Of a stretch of DNA of 39,035 nucleotides, positions 8,680 through 18,470 are shown piece by piece; the first letter of the stretch is position 1, and each line of letters starts with the position of its first letter. The position numbers were made by a program, and so were the translations under genes. This stretch comes from Oscillospiraceae bacterium (GTDB taxonomy: Bacteria > Bacillota > Clostridia > Oscillospirales > CAG-272), in the NCBI GenBank assembly GCA_015064785.1, contig SVRM01000032.1, forward strand, positions 1 through 39,035. Reading direction: 5' to 3'. Under the pieces are notes generated by a model. That model did not search any database, was not told the DNA's origin, and worked only from the letters and a program-made list of their open reading frames with translations.

Positions 8680-9411
8680 TTATTGATTCTGTTGTCCATT
8701 TGCGTTCAGCAAATCCATCACACACGTCCGCGCCATCAGAATTCCGGCAGCCGGCGGAACAAACGCCGTGCTCGCAGGAATGGCACGCCGACCTGGTGAC
8801 GGTTCTTCCTCCGCCGGTCCCGGCGTCAGCGGAACCTCGTCCGACCAGACCACGCGATAATGCGCATACCCGCGCCGACGGCATTCGGTGCGCATCACAC
8901 GTGCCAGCGGACAGACCGAAGTCTTTGCAATGTCATCCACACGCAGCCGCGTTGGATCGGTTTTGTTGCCCGTTCCAAGACATGCCAGCAGTGGTGTTCC
9001 AAACGTTCGGCATCGCTCAATCAGAAGCAGCTTCGATGAAACCGTGTCAATGCAGTCAAGAACATAGTCAAACGCAGAGAAATCGAAGTCATCCACCGTT
9101 GTACTGTCAAAAAAGCATGTTTTGACCTGAAGCCGCAGAACCGGATTGACCGACAGAAGCCGCTGCGCCGCCGCTTCCGTCTTAATCATCCCCGTCGTCT
9201 CCTCCGTTGCAAACAGCTGACGGTTCCGGTTGGTGACAGAAACGGTGTCGTTGTCGCAGATCGTCAGCGTTCCGATGCCGCAGCGAACCAGCGTTTCCGC
9301 CGCCTGTCCGCCAACACCACCCAGTCCAAAGACAGCAACATGCGCATCCGCCAGTCTGTGCATCCCCGCTTCACCAAAGAGCATCCGCGTGCGGGAAAAG
9401 ATTGATTCCAT
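8680..9411 (-). CDS. tcdA: TcdA-like tRNA threonylcarbamoyladenosine dehydratase (ThiF/E1 family)
   Basis: ATP-dependent enzyme of the E1-like superfamily that cyclises t6A37 of tRNA to ct6A. From the ATG at 9411 the protein is 243 residues and begins MESIFSRTRMLFGEAGM, as family members do. A GGAG site sits 6 bases upstream, so the further upstream ATG codons are less likely. The nucleotide loop GLGGVGG, the D..TVSVTNRNRQLFA segment and CIDTVSSKLLLIE are present. C-terminal CPLARVMRTE and FVPPAAGILMA also fit TcdA rather than ThiF or MoeB; no zinc-binding CxxC pairs or sulfurtransferase domain are seen. Last gene of the murB operon, 48 bases after the penicillin-binding protein gene. Confidence 0.9.
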   Translation of the reverse strand: MESIFSRTRMLFGEAGMHRLADAHVAVFGLGGVGGQAAETLVRCGIGTLTICDNDTVSVTNRNRQLFATEETTGMIKTEAAAQRLLSVNPVLRLQVKTCFFDSTTVDDFDFSAFDYVLDCIDTVSSKLLLIERCRTFGTPLLACLGTGNKTDPTRLRVDDIAKTSVCPLARVMRTECRRRGYAHYRVVWSDEVPLTPGPAEEEPSPGRRAIPASTAFVPPAAGILMARTCVMDLLNANGQQNQ

Positions 9412-9459
9412 ACACATCTCCATCATCACTCACTTGGCAATCTGCCAGAATCGTGCAGA

Positions 9460-12333
9460 TCACTCCACATTCGGATCATTCTGTGCCGGAGCATCATCGC
9501 CGCCCTCTGCCGGTGCAGCAGGCGTGTCCGGAATTTCTGCATCCGGCGGAAGCTCAGACCCCTCCACCGCTTCGGTGTCCGTTTCCGTTTCCTCCGCAGG
9601 TTCCACATAATGCTCAAAGCAGAACGAATTGACCACTCTGGTTGTCGTGCCGGAGGTACCGCAGTACCGTTCCTCACCAAGCAGCGCCGCAAAGAACGGC
9701 AGGGATGTCGAATCCGTGATACCGTCTTCCGGCTCCCATTCACGCCATACATACTGTGCATCGGATACGGCAACCTGCGCCGGGAAATCACGGTCTTCCA
9801 CACGAATCAGCGCAACCTGCGTCAGATTTTCCTCCGGACAGTCCGCACAGGCAACTGCTCCCGTCACCTTGTCGTAATCCACAAGAACATGCACATCACA
9901 AGCCGTGGTCGGCGCCGTTTCCATCGTAAAATAACCAGTTTCCACACGGCTGCCGCGCAGGTCATGGCGGCAGGCTTCGGTCACGAGCTTGCCGGAGTCC
10001 ACACAGTAGGTCGCCGTCACAACACCGCTCGCGGTGTCAAAGGATTCCAGCGGCTCACCCGTGCGCTGGGATTCTTCAATCAGCGGCTGATGCAGGCGCG
10101 TCATGACAACATCCCAGATTTTGGTTGCCGGGCTGACCGTGGAGATATTGCCGATGGTGCGCAGCTCGGTATAGCCAAACCAGCACGCACCGACGTAATA
10201 CGGCGTGTAACCGCAGAACCAGCGATCATAGTCATCAGTCGCCGTACCGGTCTTGCCGGCAACATCGACATACTTCTGTAACGTCACAGCCTTTGCGGTA
10301 CCATTCTTGACGACATTCTGAAGCATTTTCGTCATGATCGATGCCGTCTGCTCACTGACAACAATGTCAGTTTCAGGTGTATTGTCAAGAAGCACTTCCT
10401 TGTTCTTATCCAGTACCTTAAGATACGTCCGTGCTTCGGTATAAATGCCGTCATTGGCAAGGAAGGAGTATGCCTGCGTCATCTCACGCGGCGAAACACC
10501 GACCGTCAAGGCACCAAGTGCCAGCGGCGCATAGTCAATATCGGACAGCACCGAGCCGTCGACACGCTCATAGCGGTCGGTAATTGAGGAAAGACCAATA
10601 CGCTGGGAAAAATCGTAGGCATTCTGCGTTCCGAGCATATCCAGAACCTTCATGGCAATGGTATTGACCGAACGCTCCACCGCAGAATTGATCGTCGTCA
10701 ACCCCTTGTATACCGCAGGCAGGTTGGCAGGATATGCCGTATACTTGACGTTGCCGGCGGAATCGGTCTTCTCGTTAAACATAAACGGTGTATCATCCAC
10801 AATCGAACCGTAGGTAATCAGTCCCGCATCCAGAGCCGGCGCATAAACCGTCAGCGGCTTGATGGACGAACCGGGAGAACGCTTGGCCATCGTTGCAATA
10901 TTGAAGCCGCGGGAAATGGATTTATCGCCTCTGCCGCCGACCAGTCCCAGAATATTGCCGGTTTTCGGATCGGTGACAACCATCGAGCATTCCGGCTTGA
11001 CCGCAGAAGATACACGCGGGAAGTTGGAATCGTCTTCAAAGACCTCCTCCAGCGTTTCCTGCACAAACGGGTCCATCGTCGTGTAAATGGTCAGCCCCTG
11101 CGAATACAGCATCGTCGATGCGGCAATGTAGGAAATATCCAGCTCCTCCTGCAAATCGGCGATGACATCTTCGATGACCGCGTCGGTAAACCATGAGTTG
11201 GTCGTCGTACCCGTGACCTCGTCATACGTCATGTCCAGTACCAGCTTGCGGTCCACGGCAACATTGTATTCCGCCTGCGTAATCAGACTGTGCTCCAGCA
11301 TTTCTGCAAGCACCTCTGTATTGCGGCGTGTTTCGTTGTTTTCGGGATTGCGGTAAGGATTGTAATACGTCGGCGACTTCGGAATGGCAGCAAGCGACGC
11401 ACATTCGGTCAGATTCAGTTCCGATACATCCTTGTTGAAATATCGCTGTGCAGCTGCACGGATACCATAGGTACCCTGTCCGAAGGAAATGGTGTTCAGG
11501 TACAGCTCAATGATCTCTTCCTTGGATTTCTGCTTTTCCAGATTCAGTGCGCGGAAAATCTCCTGCACCTTACGCTGAATCGTGACATCGTCGTCCTGCG
11601 TGATGTTTTTGACCAACTGCTGCGTGATCGTCGAGCCGCCGCGGGAGTCAAGACCCGCAACCCATTTGACCGTCGCACCGATGGTCGCATACCAGTCAAC
11701 ACCCTTGTGCTTCCAGAAGCGGTGATCCTCAACCGCAATGAACGCATCGACCAGATCCTGCGGAAGATCGGTATATGCAACCCACAGACGGTTCTCCGTA
11801 CTGTGCAGACGCTGATCTTCAATTTCGACAGGAACTCCGAGCGGATTCTCGGAGTAGTCCATATAATAAAGCTGTGTCGTCAGATCCTGTGAGGTCGTCA
11901 GCAGCGAGGTATCGATGGTCGGATCAACGTAATTTTTGATCCAGAGCGCAAAGACACCGCCGACAATGGTACCCGTAATCATACCGATCAGGGCAACCGT
12001 CATCAAAATGTTCAGCACCCAGGAGAACATGCGCAGAATGACCCGTCCGACCAGTCCGAGTGCATAGAGAATCTCACTTCCCCAATGAACACGGTTTTCA
12101 TCCTTTTCTTTTCGTTTCGGCGGCGCGTTGACATACACCTTCTTCGGTTTCGCCGCCTGCTCCGATGCAGAAGACGGTTCCGGTGCTGCTGCCGGCTCCT
12201 GATCGGAAGCAGACGCGGATGCTTCCTGCGCCTGTCCCGCAGCCCCCGCCGCTTCCGGTGATTCCTGCACAGACACTCCCGCCGGATCCGGGGGAATGCG
12301 CTGTTCATCACGCATGGTTTCGTTTTCGTTCAT
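9460..12333 (-). CDS. Class A penicillin-binding protein (PBP1A type)
   Basis: 957-residue bifunctional peptidoglycan synthase. Residues 1-95 are a cytoplasmic Pro/Ala/Glu-rich tail ending in a basic patch (PPKRKEKDENR), and one membrane helix covers about 105-131. The GT51 transglycosylase domain has the catalytic glutamate E202 in VEDHRFWKHKG and the RGGSTITQQLVKN signature. The transpeptidase domain has S489 of SSIK, the SVN motif in ERSVNTIAM and K694 of KTGT. The last 45 residues are acidic low-complexity (PAEETETDTEAVEG...). AAAGGAG lies 7 bases before the ATG. Fourth gene of the murB-whiA-dnaE operon, 91 bases after dnaE. It builds glycan strands and cross-links at the outer face of the membrane. 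Confidence 0.96.
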   Translation of the reverse strand: MNENETMRDEQRIPPDPAGVSVQESPEAAGAAGQAQEASASASDQEPAAAPEPSSASEQAAKPKKVYVNAPPKRKEKDENRVHWGSEILYALGLVGRVILRMFSWVLNILMTVALIGMITGTIVGGVFALWIKNYVDPTIDTSLLTTSQDLTTQLYYMDYSENPLGVPVEIEDQRLHSTENRLWVAYTDLPQDLVDAFIAVEDHRFWKHKGVDWYATIGATVKWVAGLDSRGGSTITQQLVKNITQDDDVTIQRKVQEIFRALNLEKQKSKEEIIELYLNTISFGQGTYGIRAAAQRYFNKDVSELNLTECASLAAIPKSPTYYNPYRNPENNETRRNTEVLAEMLEHSLITQAEYNVAVDRKLVLDMTYDEVTGTTTNSWFTDAVIEDVIADLQEELDISYIAASTMLYSQGLTIYTTMDPFVQETLEEVFEDDSNFPRVSSAVKPECSMVVTDPKTGNILGLVGGRGDKSISRGFNIATMAKRSPGSSIKPLTVYAPALDAGLITYGSIVDDTPFMFNEKTDSAGNVKYTAYPANLPAVYKGLTTINSAVERSVNTIAMKVLDMLGTQNAYDFSQRIGLSSITDRYERVDGSVLSDIDYAPLALGALTVGVSPREMTQAYSFLANDGIYTEARTYLKVLDKNKEVLLDNTPETDIVVSEQTASIMTKMLQNVVKNGTAKAVTLQKYVDVAGKTGTATDDYDRWFCGYTPYYVGACWFGYTELRTIGNISTVSPATKIWDVVMTRLHQPLIEESQRTGEPLESFDTASGVVTATYCVDSGKLVTEACRHDLRGSRVETGYFTMETAPTTACDVHVLVDYDKVTGAVACADCPEENLTQVALIRVEDRDFPAQVAVSDAQYVWREWEPEDGITDSTSLPFFAALLGEERYCGTSGTTTRVVNSFCFEHYVEPAEETETDTEAVEGSELPPDAEIPDTPAAPAEGGDDAPAQNDPNVE

Positions 12334-12424
12334 GTGTTGCTCCTTTTATCTGTGGAAAACAGTCGATTTTTCAATCGTATATATGGAAAATACCCTTTCC
12401 GAGGCAAATCTGCCGTCGGAGCTT

Positions 12425-15400
12425 TTATTTCAGGATCGCATTTTCGCGTCCGAGCAGTGTCTCAAACTGCTGCAGAACATACGGTGTCAGCGAAATCGGC
12501 GGTGTCAGATTGCGGTGATACTGCGCCGTTTCGCTGTCATAAAAGACAACCGCTACCGTCACACCGGAACCGGCTGTTCCCTGTGCGGCAGAGAAGATGT
12601 GCGCATAATTTTCCGCATGTGCATATCGCAGATCGCGTGCATCCACACGCGGCACCCGCAAATACAGTGTCTTTGCACCGGCTGGAATCGGCGTCTCCGA
12701 TACGGCACGCACGCGCACAGCGGAATTGCCTGCACCGCCCGATACACCGACATCCCGCGATGGAGCCGTCCCCTGCACCGCCGCAGGCGCCGCAGAAGAC
12801 AGGGGCGGAGCCGGTGCTTCGGCAGTCACGATACCGTTTTGTCGGTCTTCCTGCAGCTTATCGTTTGTACGAAGCGGAAGAATCGTCCTTGCCAGCAGCT
12901 TCGGTGCTTCTTCTTCGCGTACCGACAGCTCACCTGTGACAAAAATCGCCGTGTCATACGACAGATACGCCGCACAGGATTCCAAAACCTTTGGGAATAC
13001 AACAACTTCCATATCGGCATATCGGTCTTCCACCGTTATAAATGCCATGTTGTCGCCTTTGCGCGTCAGCTTTGCAACCCGTTTGGATACCAGTCCGGCA
13101 ATGCTGACCGTCTGCTTATCCCGAAAATCGCCCTGTACCGCCGTCACGGCAGCCGTTCCGTCTTCCGTTTCGATGGTTTCAAATGCTGCAATGATCGATC
13201 CGATCTCCGTGGGCTTCAACTGCTCCAGATGCATACTGTAATCGTCCAGCAAATGTCCTGAAAAACACTGTCCCGTCGCACTGCGTTCCAACAGCAGCTT
13301 TTCCCGTCCGGAAATTTCCGGAATATCGGGATAACGGAAGCCTTCCATACCGCCCCCGCCGGATGTCTGTGCGGTATCCTCCGACGCCGCCGAGAATAAA
13401 TCCAGCTGTCCTGTCACCGTTGAGCGCGCGCGTTCCAGATACAGATCCATGATGGTTTCATAACAAGCCATCATCTGACTGCGCTTTTCGGGCATCCGGT
13501 CAAAGGCACCGCTCGTGATCAACGACTCCAGCTGCCGTTTGGTGCAGTCCTTGTCCGCCATACGCGCAACAAAATCTTCAAAATCAACAAACGGTCCGTT
13601 TTCACGTTCCCGGATAATCTGCTCAATGAACGGCACACCGACATTGCGCACCGCCATCAGTCCAAAACAGATTCCCCATTTGCCGTCCCGTTCAGCATAC
13701 CGGTAATATTTTCCGCTTTCATTGATATCCGGACCGATGATCGGAATGTGCAGACGCCATGCCTCTGCCACATATTCCGAGGTCTTGACAAGATTGCCTG
13801 TCACCGAGGTCAGCATCGCTGCAAGATATTCGCCGGGATAGTGCCGCTTCAGATATGCTGTGCGGTAGGTCGTGATTGCATATGCAGACGCATGTGCTTT
13901 GTTGAAGGCATATTTTGCAAAGCCTGCCATATCGTCAAACAGTGCACCGGCGGCTTCCTCGTCCAGTCCGGCAGCGACAGCACCCGTGTTGATGAGATTG
14001 CCGTCATCGTCCCGCTGACCGTAGATGAATGCCTGCCGTTCGCGTTCCATCACATCGGTTTTCTTCTTCGCCATCGCACGGCGCACCACATCGGCACGTC
14101 CGAATGTGTAGCCTGCAACGGTGCGGCAGATCTGCATGACCTGCTCCTGATAAACAATACAGCCGAAGGTAACATCGAGAATGCCGACAAGCAGCGGTGT
14201 CGGATATGAAATCTTCTGCGGATTCTGTCGGTTGGATAAGAATTTCGGAATCGAATCCATCGGACCGGGACGGTAAAGGGAAATCGCCGCCACGATCATT
14301 TCCAGATTTTCCGGATTCAGCTGTGTCAGCATATTGCGCATACCGCCCGATTCCAGCTGAAAAACACCGAGCGTCTGACCGCGTCCGATCATCGCATACG
14401 TTTCCGCATCATCCATCGGAATGGCGGCAAGCGAAAAGTCCGGGTCACGTTCTCTGATCTGCACCTCCGTGTCGGAGAGAATCGTCAGGTACCGCAGACC
14501 GAGAAAGTCAATTTTCAGAAGACCGAGCATGGCAACCGTGTCCATGTCAAACTGTGTCACCGTCATACCGCCGTTTTCCGCCAGCGGAACATATTCCATA
14601 ACCGGACGGTCGGTAATGACAACCCCCGCGGCATGAGTCGACGCATGACGCGGCATTCCTTCCAGCGCACGTGCAAGATCAATCAGCGTGCGAATCTGGG
14701 TGTCACCGTCGTATTTTTCTTTGAGCTCCTTCTGTTCCAGCGCACGGTCCAGCGTGATGTGCAGATCCTGCGGAATCATCTTCGCAATTTCGTCCACAGT
14801 ACCGTAGGGCATACCGAGCGCCCGTCCGACATCACGTACTGCAGCACGTGCGGCAAGCGTACCGAACGTGACAATCTGCGCCACATGGTCCTCACCGTAA
14901 CGCCGGCGAACATAATCGATAACTTCACCGCGTCGGGTGTCGCAGAAATCAATGTCAAAGTCCGGCATGGAAACACGCTCCGGATTGAGAAAACGCTCGA
15001 ACATCAGGCTGTAGCGGATCGAATCGACATCCGTGATGCCGATCAGATACGCAATCAGCGATCCCGCACCCGAGCCTCGTCCCGGACCGACAGGAATGTC
15101 CACACTCTTTGCATAGCGGATAAAATCCCAGACAATCAGATAATATTCGGCATATCCCGTTTCACAGATCACGCGCCACTCATAGTCAATGCGTTCGCGG
15201 TATTCCGATTCGGGATGCGCCTCAGAAAAGGTCAATACACCCAAGCGGATTTTTTCTTCAAACCCGTCCTGTGCAAGACGCATCAAAAACTCCGGTGCCG
15301 GCGTCTTGTCCGGCGTTTCAAAAACAGGAAGATACAGCCGGTCAAAGCAGAAATCAAACTGACAGCGATCGGCAATACGGCGCGTGTTGCGCATCGCTTC

Positions 15401-16186
15401 CTCGTCATCCGGGAACAGCGCCGCCAGCGCTTCCGTGGATTTATAGAAATATTCATCCGTCTCAAATCCGATGGGTCTGCCGTCGGTGATAACCGTGTTT
15501 GTCTGAATGCACATCAGAATGGCCTGCGCATCGGCATCTGTGCGCCGCGGATAATGTACGTCACCGGTAATCACCATCGGAATGCCGCATTCGGCAGAAA
15601 TCCGACGCAGACCGCGGTTGACCTCCCTCTGGATCGCAATGCCGTGATCCTGCATCTCCAGATAAAAATTGTCCTGCCCGAATGTCTCATTCAGGAACTG
15701 CGCATACCGCTTGGCTTCGTCATAATCACCGCGGGAAAGCAGTGACGGAATGTAACCGCCCAGACACGCGGACAGACAAATCAGCCCTTCGTGATATTGC
15801 TCCAATAACTCCGCATCAATACGCGGCTTGCCGTAAAAGCCCTCGGTAAATGCGCGGGAAACCAGTGCGGTCAGATTCCGATACCCGACCTCATTTTCGC
15901 ACAGAAGAACCAGATGATAGTAATTGGATTCCCTGTCCGCCGTCTTGATAAAACGGGACTTCGGTGCCACGTATACTTCACAGCCGATGATCGGCTTGAT
16001 CCCCTCGGCCATACAGGCACGGTAAAACGCAACCGCACCGTACATGACACCGTGATCGGTCAGAGCCACCGCTTCATGTCCGTTTTCCTTTGCCAGACGC
16101 GGAATCTCGGCAACCCGGATCGCGCCGTCAAGCAGACTGTATTCACTGTGCAGATGCAGATGTACAAATTCATTCGATGCAAGCAT
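12425..16186 (-). CDS. dnaE: DNA polymerase III alpha subunit DnaE
   Basis: 1253 residues, the full length expected. It opens with the PHP domain (FVHLHLHSEYSLLDGAI, ALTDHGVMYG). Catalytic aspartates D409 and D411 lie in PDFDIDFCD, after GPGRGSGAGSLIAYLIGI. The finger and tau-binding regions follow, and an OB-fold is visible towards the C terminus (VSIAGLVSKRVAKLTRKGDNMAFITVEDR). This is the DnaE rather than the PolC form, because no exonuclease is inserted in the PHP domain. It replicates DNA as part of the polymerase III holoenzyme; in Firmicutes DnaE commonly extends primers before PolC takes over. Ribosome site AAAGGAGC lies 7 bases before the ATG. It lies 58 bases downstream of whiA, an order common in Clostridia. 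Confidence 0.97.
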   Translation of the reverse strand: MLASNEFVHLHLHSEYSLLDGAIRVAEIPRLAKENGHEAVALTDHGVMYGAVAFYRACMAEGIKPIIGCEVYVAPKSRFIKTADRESNYYHLVLLCENEVGYRNLTALVSRAFTEGFYGKPRIDAELLEQYHEGLICLSACLGGYIPSLLSRGDYDEAKRYAQFLNETFGQDNFYLEMQDHGIAIQREVNRGLRRISAECGIPMVITGDVHYPRRTDADAQAILMCIQTNTVITDGRPIGFETDEYFYKSTEALAALFPDDEEAMRNTRRIADRCQFDFCFDRLYLPVFETPDKTPAPEFLMRLAQDGFEEKIRLGVLTFSEAHPESEYRERIDYEWRVICETGYAEYYLIVWDFIRYAKSVDIPVGPGRGSGAGSLIAYLIGITDVDSIRYSLMFERFLNPERVSMPDFDIDFCDTRRGEVIDYVRRRYGEDHVAQIVTFGTLAARAAVRDVGRALGMPYGTVDEIAKMIPQDLHITLDRALEQKELKEKYDGDTQIRTLIDLARALEGMPRHASTHAAGVVITDRPVMEYVPLAENGGMTVTQFDMDTVAMLGLLKIDFLGLRYLTILSDTEVQIRERDPDFSLAAIPMDDAETYAMIGRGQTLGVFQLESGGMRNMLTQLNPENLEMIVAAISLYRPGPMDSIPKFLSNRQNPQKISYPTPLLVGILDVTFGCIVYQEQVMQICRTVAGYTFGRADVVRRAMAKKKTDVMERERQAFIYGQRDDDGNLINTGAVAAGLDEEAAGALFDDMAGFAKYAFNKAHASAYAITTYRTAYLKRHYPGEYLAAMLTSVTGNLVKTSEYVAEAWRLHIPIIGPDINESGKYYRYAERDGKWGICFGLMAVRNVGVPFIEQIIRERENGPFVDFEDFVARMADKDCTKRQLESLITSGAFDRMPEKRSQMMACYETIMDLYLERARSTVTGQLDLFSAASEDTAQTSGGGGMEGFRYPDIPEISGREKLLLERSATGQCFSGHLLDDYSMHLEQLKPTEIGSIIAAFETIETEDGTAAVTAVQGDFRDKQTVSIAGLVSKRVAKLTRKGDNMAFITVEDRYADMEVVVFPKVLESCAAYLSYDTAIFVTGELSVREEEAPKLLARTILPLRTNDKLQEDRQNGIVTAEAPAPPLSSAAPAAVQGTAPSRDVGVSGGAGNSAVRVRAVSETPIPAGAKTLYLRVPRVDARDLRYAHAENYAHIFSAAQGTAGSGVTVAVVFYDSETAQYHRNLTPPISLTPYVLQQFETLLGRENAILK

Positions 16187-16244
16187 AAGCGGCTCCTTTC
16201 CTTAATATTACCCTATGAATATTCCGTCATATATCCTGTCAGAA

Positions 16245-17207
16245 TCAGGCTTTACCGCCGTTTTCCTGTTTTGCAAAATCCACAATCTTCTGTAAACGGT
16301 GATTCAGACCGGACTTTGTCAGCGGTGGATTATGTAATGCGGCGAGATCCTTCAGCGTCAGCTCCGGATTCTCGTAGCGCAGATGCGCCGTCTGCTGCAA
16401 TTCCACAGGAAGCAGACGAAACCGATCCCCTTCGATCATCTCCCGGATTGCTTCGTATTGCGTCGCCGCCGCTTTGGCTGTTTTACCCATATTGGCAATC
16501 TCACAGTTGATCGCACGGTTGGCATCGTTGCGCATTGACTTCATGATTTTCGCTTCCATCACGGCAAGGGACGCCTTCTGCGCACCGATGGTCGTCAGAA
16601 AGTCCTCAATGGATTCGCTTTCCTTGTAATACAGCACCGGCATCCCTTTGCGCGCCGTGTGCTTGGGCGGCAGATTGAATTCTTCGAGAAAATACCCGAT
16701 GGTTTCCGCCATATCGTCCTCGGACAGCACCATGTCCAGATGATAGTACGCCGTCGGATCGGTGATATTGCCGCAGGATAAAAAGATTCCGCGCAGATAT
16801 GCAATGCGGCATTGCGGGCACAAGCTGCCCTCATGCGGCATACCGCCCCACCGACCGTCATCCGACAGCGGAAAGCATTCACAGATGACCTTCGCCTGTG
16901 CGCCGGTCAGAACAATCTGGTAGCTTTCGCCGTTCTCCTCCGCATCGTGTCCGTCTGTGTCATCGCCAACGACGGAAAGCAGCTCGCTTTCGTCGGTAAA
17001 GCCGGCAGCACTGACATCGCCAAAGCATTCAATCAGCGAAGACACCGTCAGCGCAGCAGTCTGACGGCTGCGCGTGGTAAAACGGATTTCACGGTCGGAA
17101 AACAGATTCGCCGAACGCAGAATGCCCAGCAGAAGTGCCGTCCGACAGCACATTTTTTTCAGTTTCAGTTCGCATAACGCCGCTTTTGTCTCTGCAGCAA
17201 AGGACAT
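16245..17207 (-). CDS. whiA: DNA-binding protein WhiA
   Basis: 320 residues, typical length. The N-terminal part is the LAGLIDADG-like WhiA domain (MSFAAETKAALCEL, CCRTALLLGILRS, CPQCRIAYLRGIFLSCGNI), and the C-terminal helix-turn-helix includes LTLKDLAALHNPPLTKSGLNHR. WhiA is a sporulation regulator in Streptomyces and influences chromosome segregation and division in Bacillus. The ATG has GGAGGA 8 bases upstream. It sits between murB (46 bases upstream) and dnaE. The RapZ and YvcK genes usually next to whiA in Firmicutes are absent here. Confidence 0.96.
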   Translation of the reverse strand: MSFAAETKAALCELKLKKMCCRTALLLGILRSANLFSDREIRFTTRSRQTAALTVSSLIECFGDVSAAGFTDESELLSVVGDDTDGHDAEENGESYQIVLTGAQAKVICECFPLSDDGRWGGMPHEGSLCPQCRIAYLRGIFLSCGNITDPTAYYHLDMVLSEDDMAETIGYFLEEFNLPPKHTARKGMPVLYYKESESIEDFLTTIGAQKASLAVMEAKIMKSMRNDANRAINCEIANMGKTAKAAATQYEAIREMIEGDRFRLLPVELQQTAHLRYENPELTLKDLAALHNPPLTKSGLNHRLQKIVDFAKQENGGKA

Positions 17208-17253
17208 GACAATTTTCCTCCGATATCAATGCGTTGATCATGTTATCATGTTA

Positions 17254-18198
17254 TTATAGAATCATGCAGTCCGCAAACAGACGGATCTCCGGCTCAATAC
17301 GGATGCCGTACCGATCTTCAATGCAGCAGCGGATCGCATCGATGAGCAGAACCACATCCCGCTCCGTTGCACCGCCGCGATTGATGATAAACCCGGCGTG
17401 CTTTTCGGATACCTGCGCGCCGCCGACCGTATATCCTTTGAGTCCCGCTTCGTCGATCAGCTGTGCCGTAAAGCGGCCGGGATACCGCTTGAATGCACTT
17501 CCCGCCGACGGATATTCGAGCGGCTGTTTCTCGCGGCGCCGTGCGGCAATGTCTTCCATCTCCGCGCGGATGCTGTCGGTGTCACCGTGCTCCAATGCCA
17601 GCCGCACCGACAGAATGATCCCGCCGATGCCGGATGTACCGGAAAAGCAGGAGGTGCGATAGTCAAAGCCGCACGCCGATGCAGGAAGCGTCACAAGTGT
17701 CCCGGTCCGGGTGTCAAGATACGTCACATCAATGACCCGATCACCGATTTCACCGCCGTATGCACCGGCATTCATGTAAACCGCGCCGCCGACTGTACCG
17801 GGAATGCCGTATGCAAATGCCAGTCCCGCAAGTCCGCGATCCCGCGCCGCACAGCAGACCGATGCCAGAGCAGCTCCCGCTCCGACCGTCACCGTTGTAC
17901 CGTCAAATGCAATTTCCTTCATCGCCGTCGTAAACAGCACGCATCCGTCAAATCCGTCGTCCGGACACAGCAGATTGGAACCGTTGCCGACCAAAGCACA
18001 CGAAACACCGTATCCGCGGCACGCATTCAGCACCGCCCTCACCTGTTCTGCCGATACCGGAAATGCGGCAAGCGCGGCATTCCCGCCAATGCGGAACGTG
18101 GAATTGGCAGAGAGGGACAGCTGCATTCTGACAGATACACCGGCATCTGTCAAACAGGTATGTACAGCTTGAATTGCAGCAGAGATTGGTTGGAACAT
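17254..18198 (-). CDS. murB: UDP-N-acetylenolpyruvoylglucosamine reductase MurB
   Basis: 314 residues from the ATG at 18198, which has AAGGAG 7 bases upstream; an in-frame ATG 24 bases earlier has no site. MurB uses FAD and NADPH to reduce UDP-GlcNAc-enolpyruvate to UDP-MurNAc, the second committed step of peptidoglycan synthesis. FAD-binding signatures are NSTFRIGGNAAL (32-43), ALVGNGSNLL (68-77) and GIPGTVGGAVYMNAGAYGGE (131-150). The catalytic serine is probably S234 in AGSAFKRYP, and the late proton-relay glutamate lies in GIRIEPEIRLF. KGYTVGGAQVSEKHAGFIIN is the usual C-terminal core. First gene of the five-gene - operon, behind its own promoter. Confidence 0.97.
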   Translation of the reverse strand: MFQPISAAIQAVHTCLTDAGVSVRMQLSLSANSTFRIGGNAALAAFPVSAEQVRAVLNACRGYGVSCALVGNGSNLLCPDDGFDGCVLFTTAMKEIAFDGTTVTVGAGAALASVCCAARDRGLAGLAFAYGIPGTVGGAVYMNAGAYGGEIGDRVIDVTYLDTRTGTLVTLPASACGFDYRTSCFSGTSGIGGIILSVRLALEHGDTDSIRAEMEDIAARRREKQPLEYPSAGSAFKRYPGRFTAQLIDEAGLKGYTVGGAQVSEKHAGFIINRGGATERDVVLLIDAIRCCIEDRYGIRIEPEIRLFADCMIL

Positions 18199-18249
18199 GG
18201 CAGAGCTCCTTTTTGGCGGCATCGGTTTTCGATAGATATTCGTATATAT

Positions 18250-18255
18250 ATTATA
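18250..18255 (-). promoter_or_regulatory. Extended -10 promoter of the murB operon
   Basis: On the - strand TATAAT is preceded by TTTGA (a TGn extension), 51 bases before the murB ATG. No good -35 is seen 16-19 bases upstream, so the assignment rests on the perfect extended -10. Confidence 0.5.
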
Positions 18256-18411
18256 TCAAATTTCTGCGCCAAATAACAGAGGTTTTGCAAAAATTTTACG
18301 GATTTCTTACAACTTTCTTTTCTGCATCACGCAGCATATCCGTTTTTCATCACATACAAAGACAGTCGCTCCGACGATTAAAATTTTTTCCTGTAATTTT
18401 CTTATACGGTA

Positions 18412-18450
18412 TTGACAAATGGATACAAATATGATATCATTATGATATCA
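18412..18450 (+). promoter_or_regulatory. Promoter with twin TGATATCA operators for the SPFH-RHH pair
   Basis: TTGACA (18412-18417), a 17-base spacer, then TATCAT (18435-18440). Two exact 8-bp palindromes TGATATCA cover 18432-18439 and 18443-18450. Their centres are 11 bp apart, one helical turn, and they span the -10 box and the start region. Ribbon-helix-helix dimers typically bind such side-by-side sites, and the second gene of the unit encodes one, so autorepression is the likely reading. Confidence 0.75.
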
Positions 18451-18470
18451 ACAAACAGGAGGTTTCTACC

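Noticed and set aside
14633..15745. A 370-codon open frame on the + strand
   Set aside because: Antisense to dnaE, no ribosome site and no domain; explained by third-position GC bias of dnaE.
18223..18411. Possible riboswitch or small RNA in the murB-SPFH gap
   Set aside because: The gap is AT-rich with no strong paired stems or recognisable riboswitch core; it holds only the two divergent promoters.
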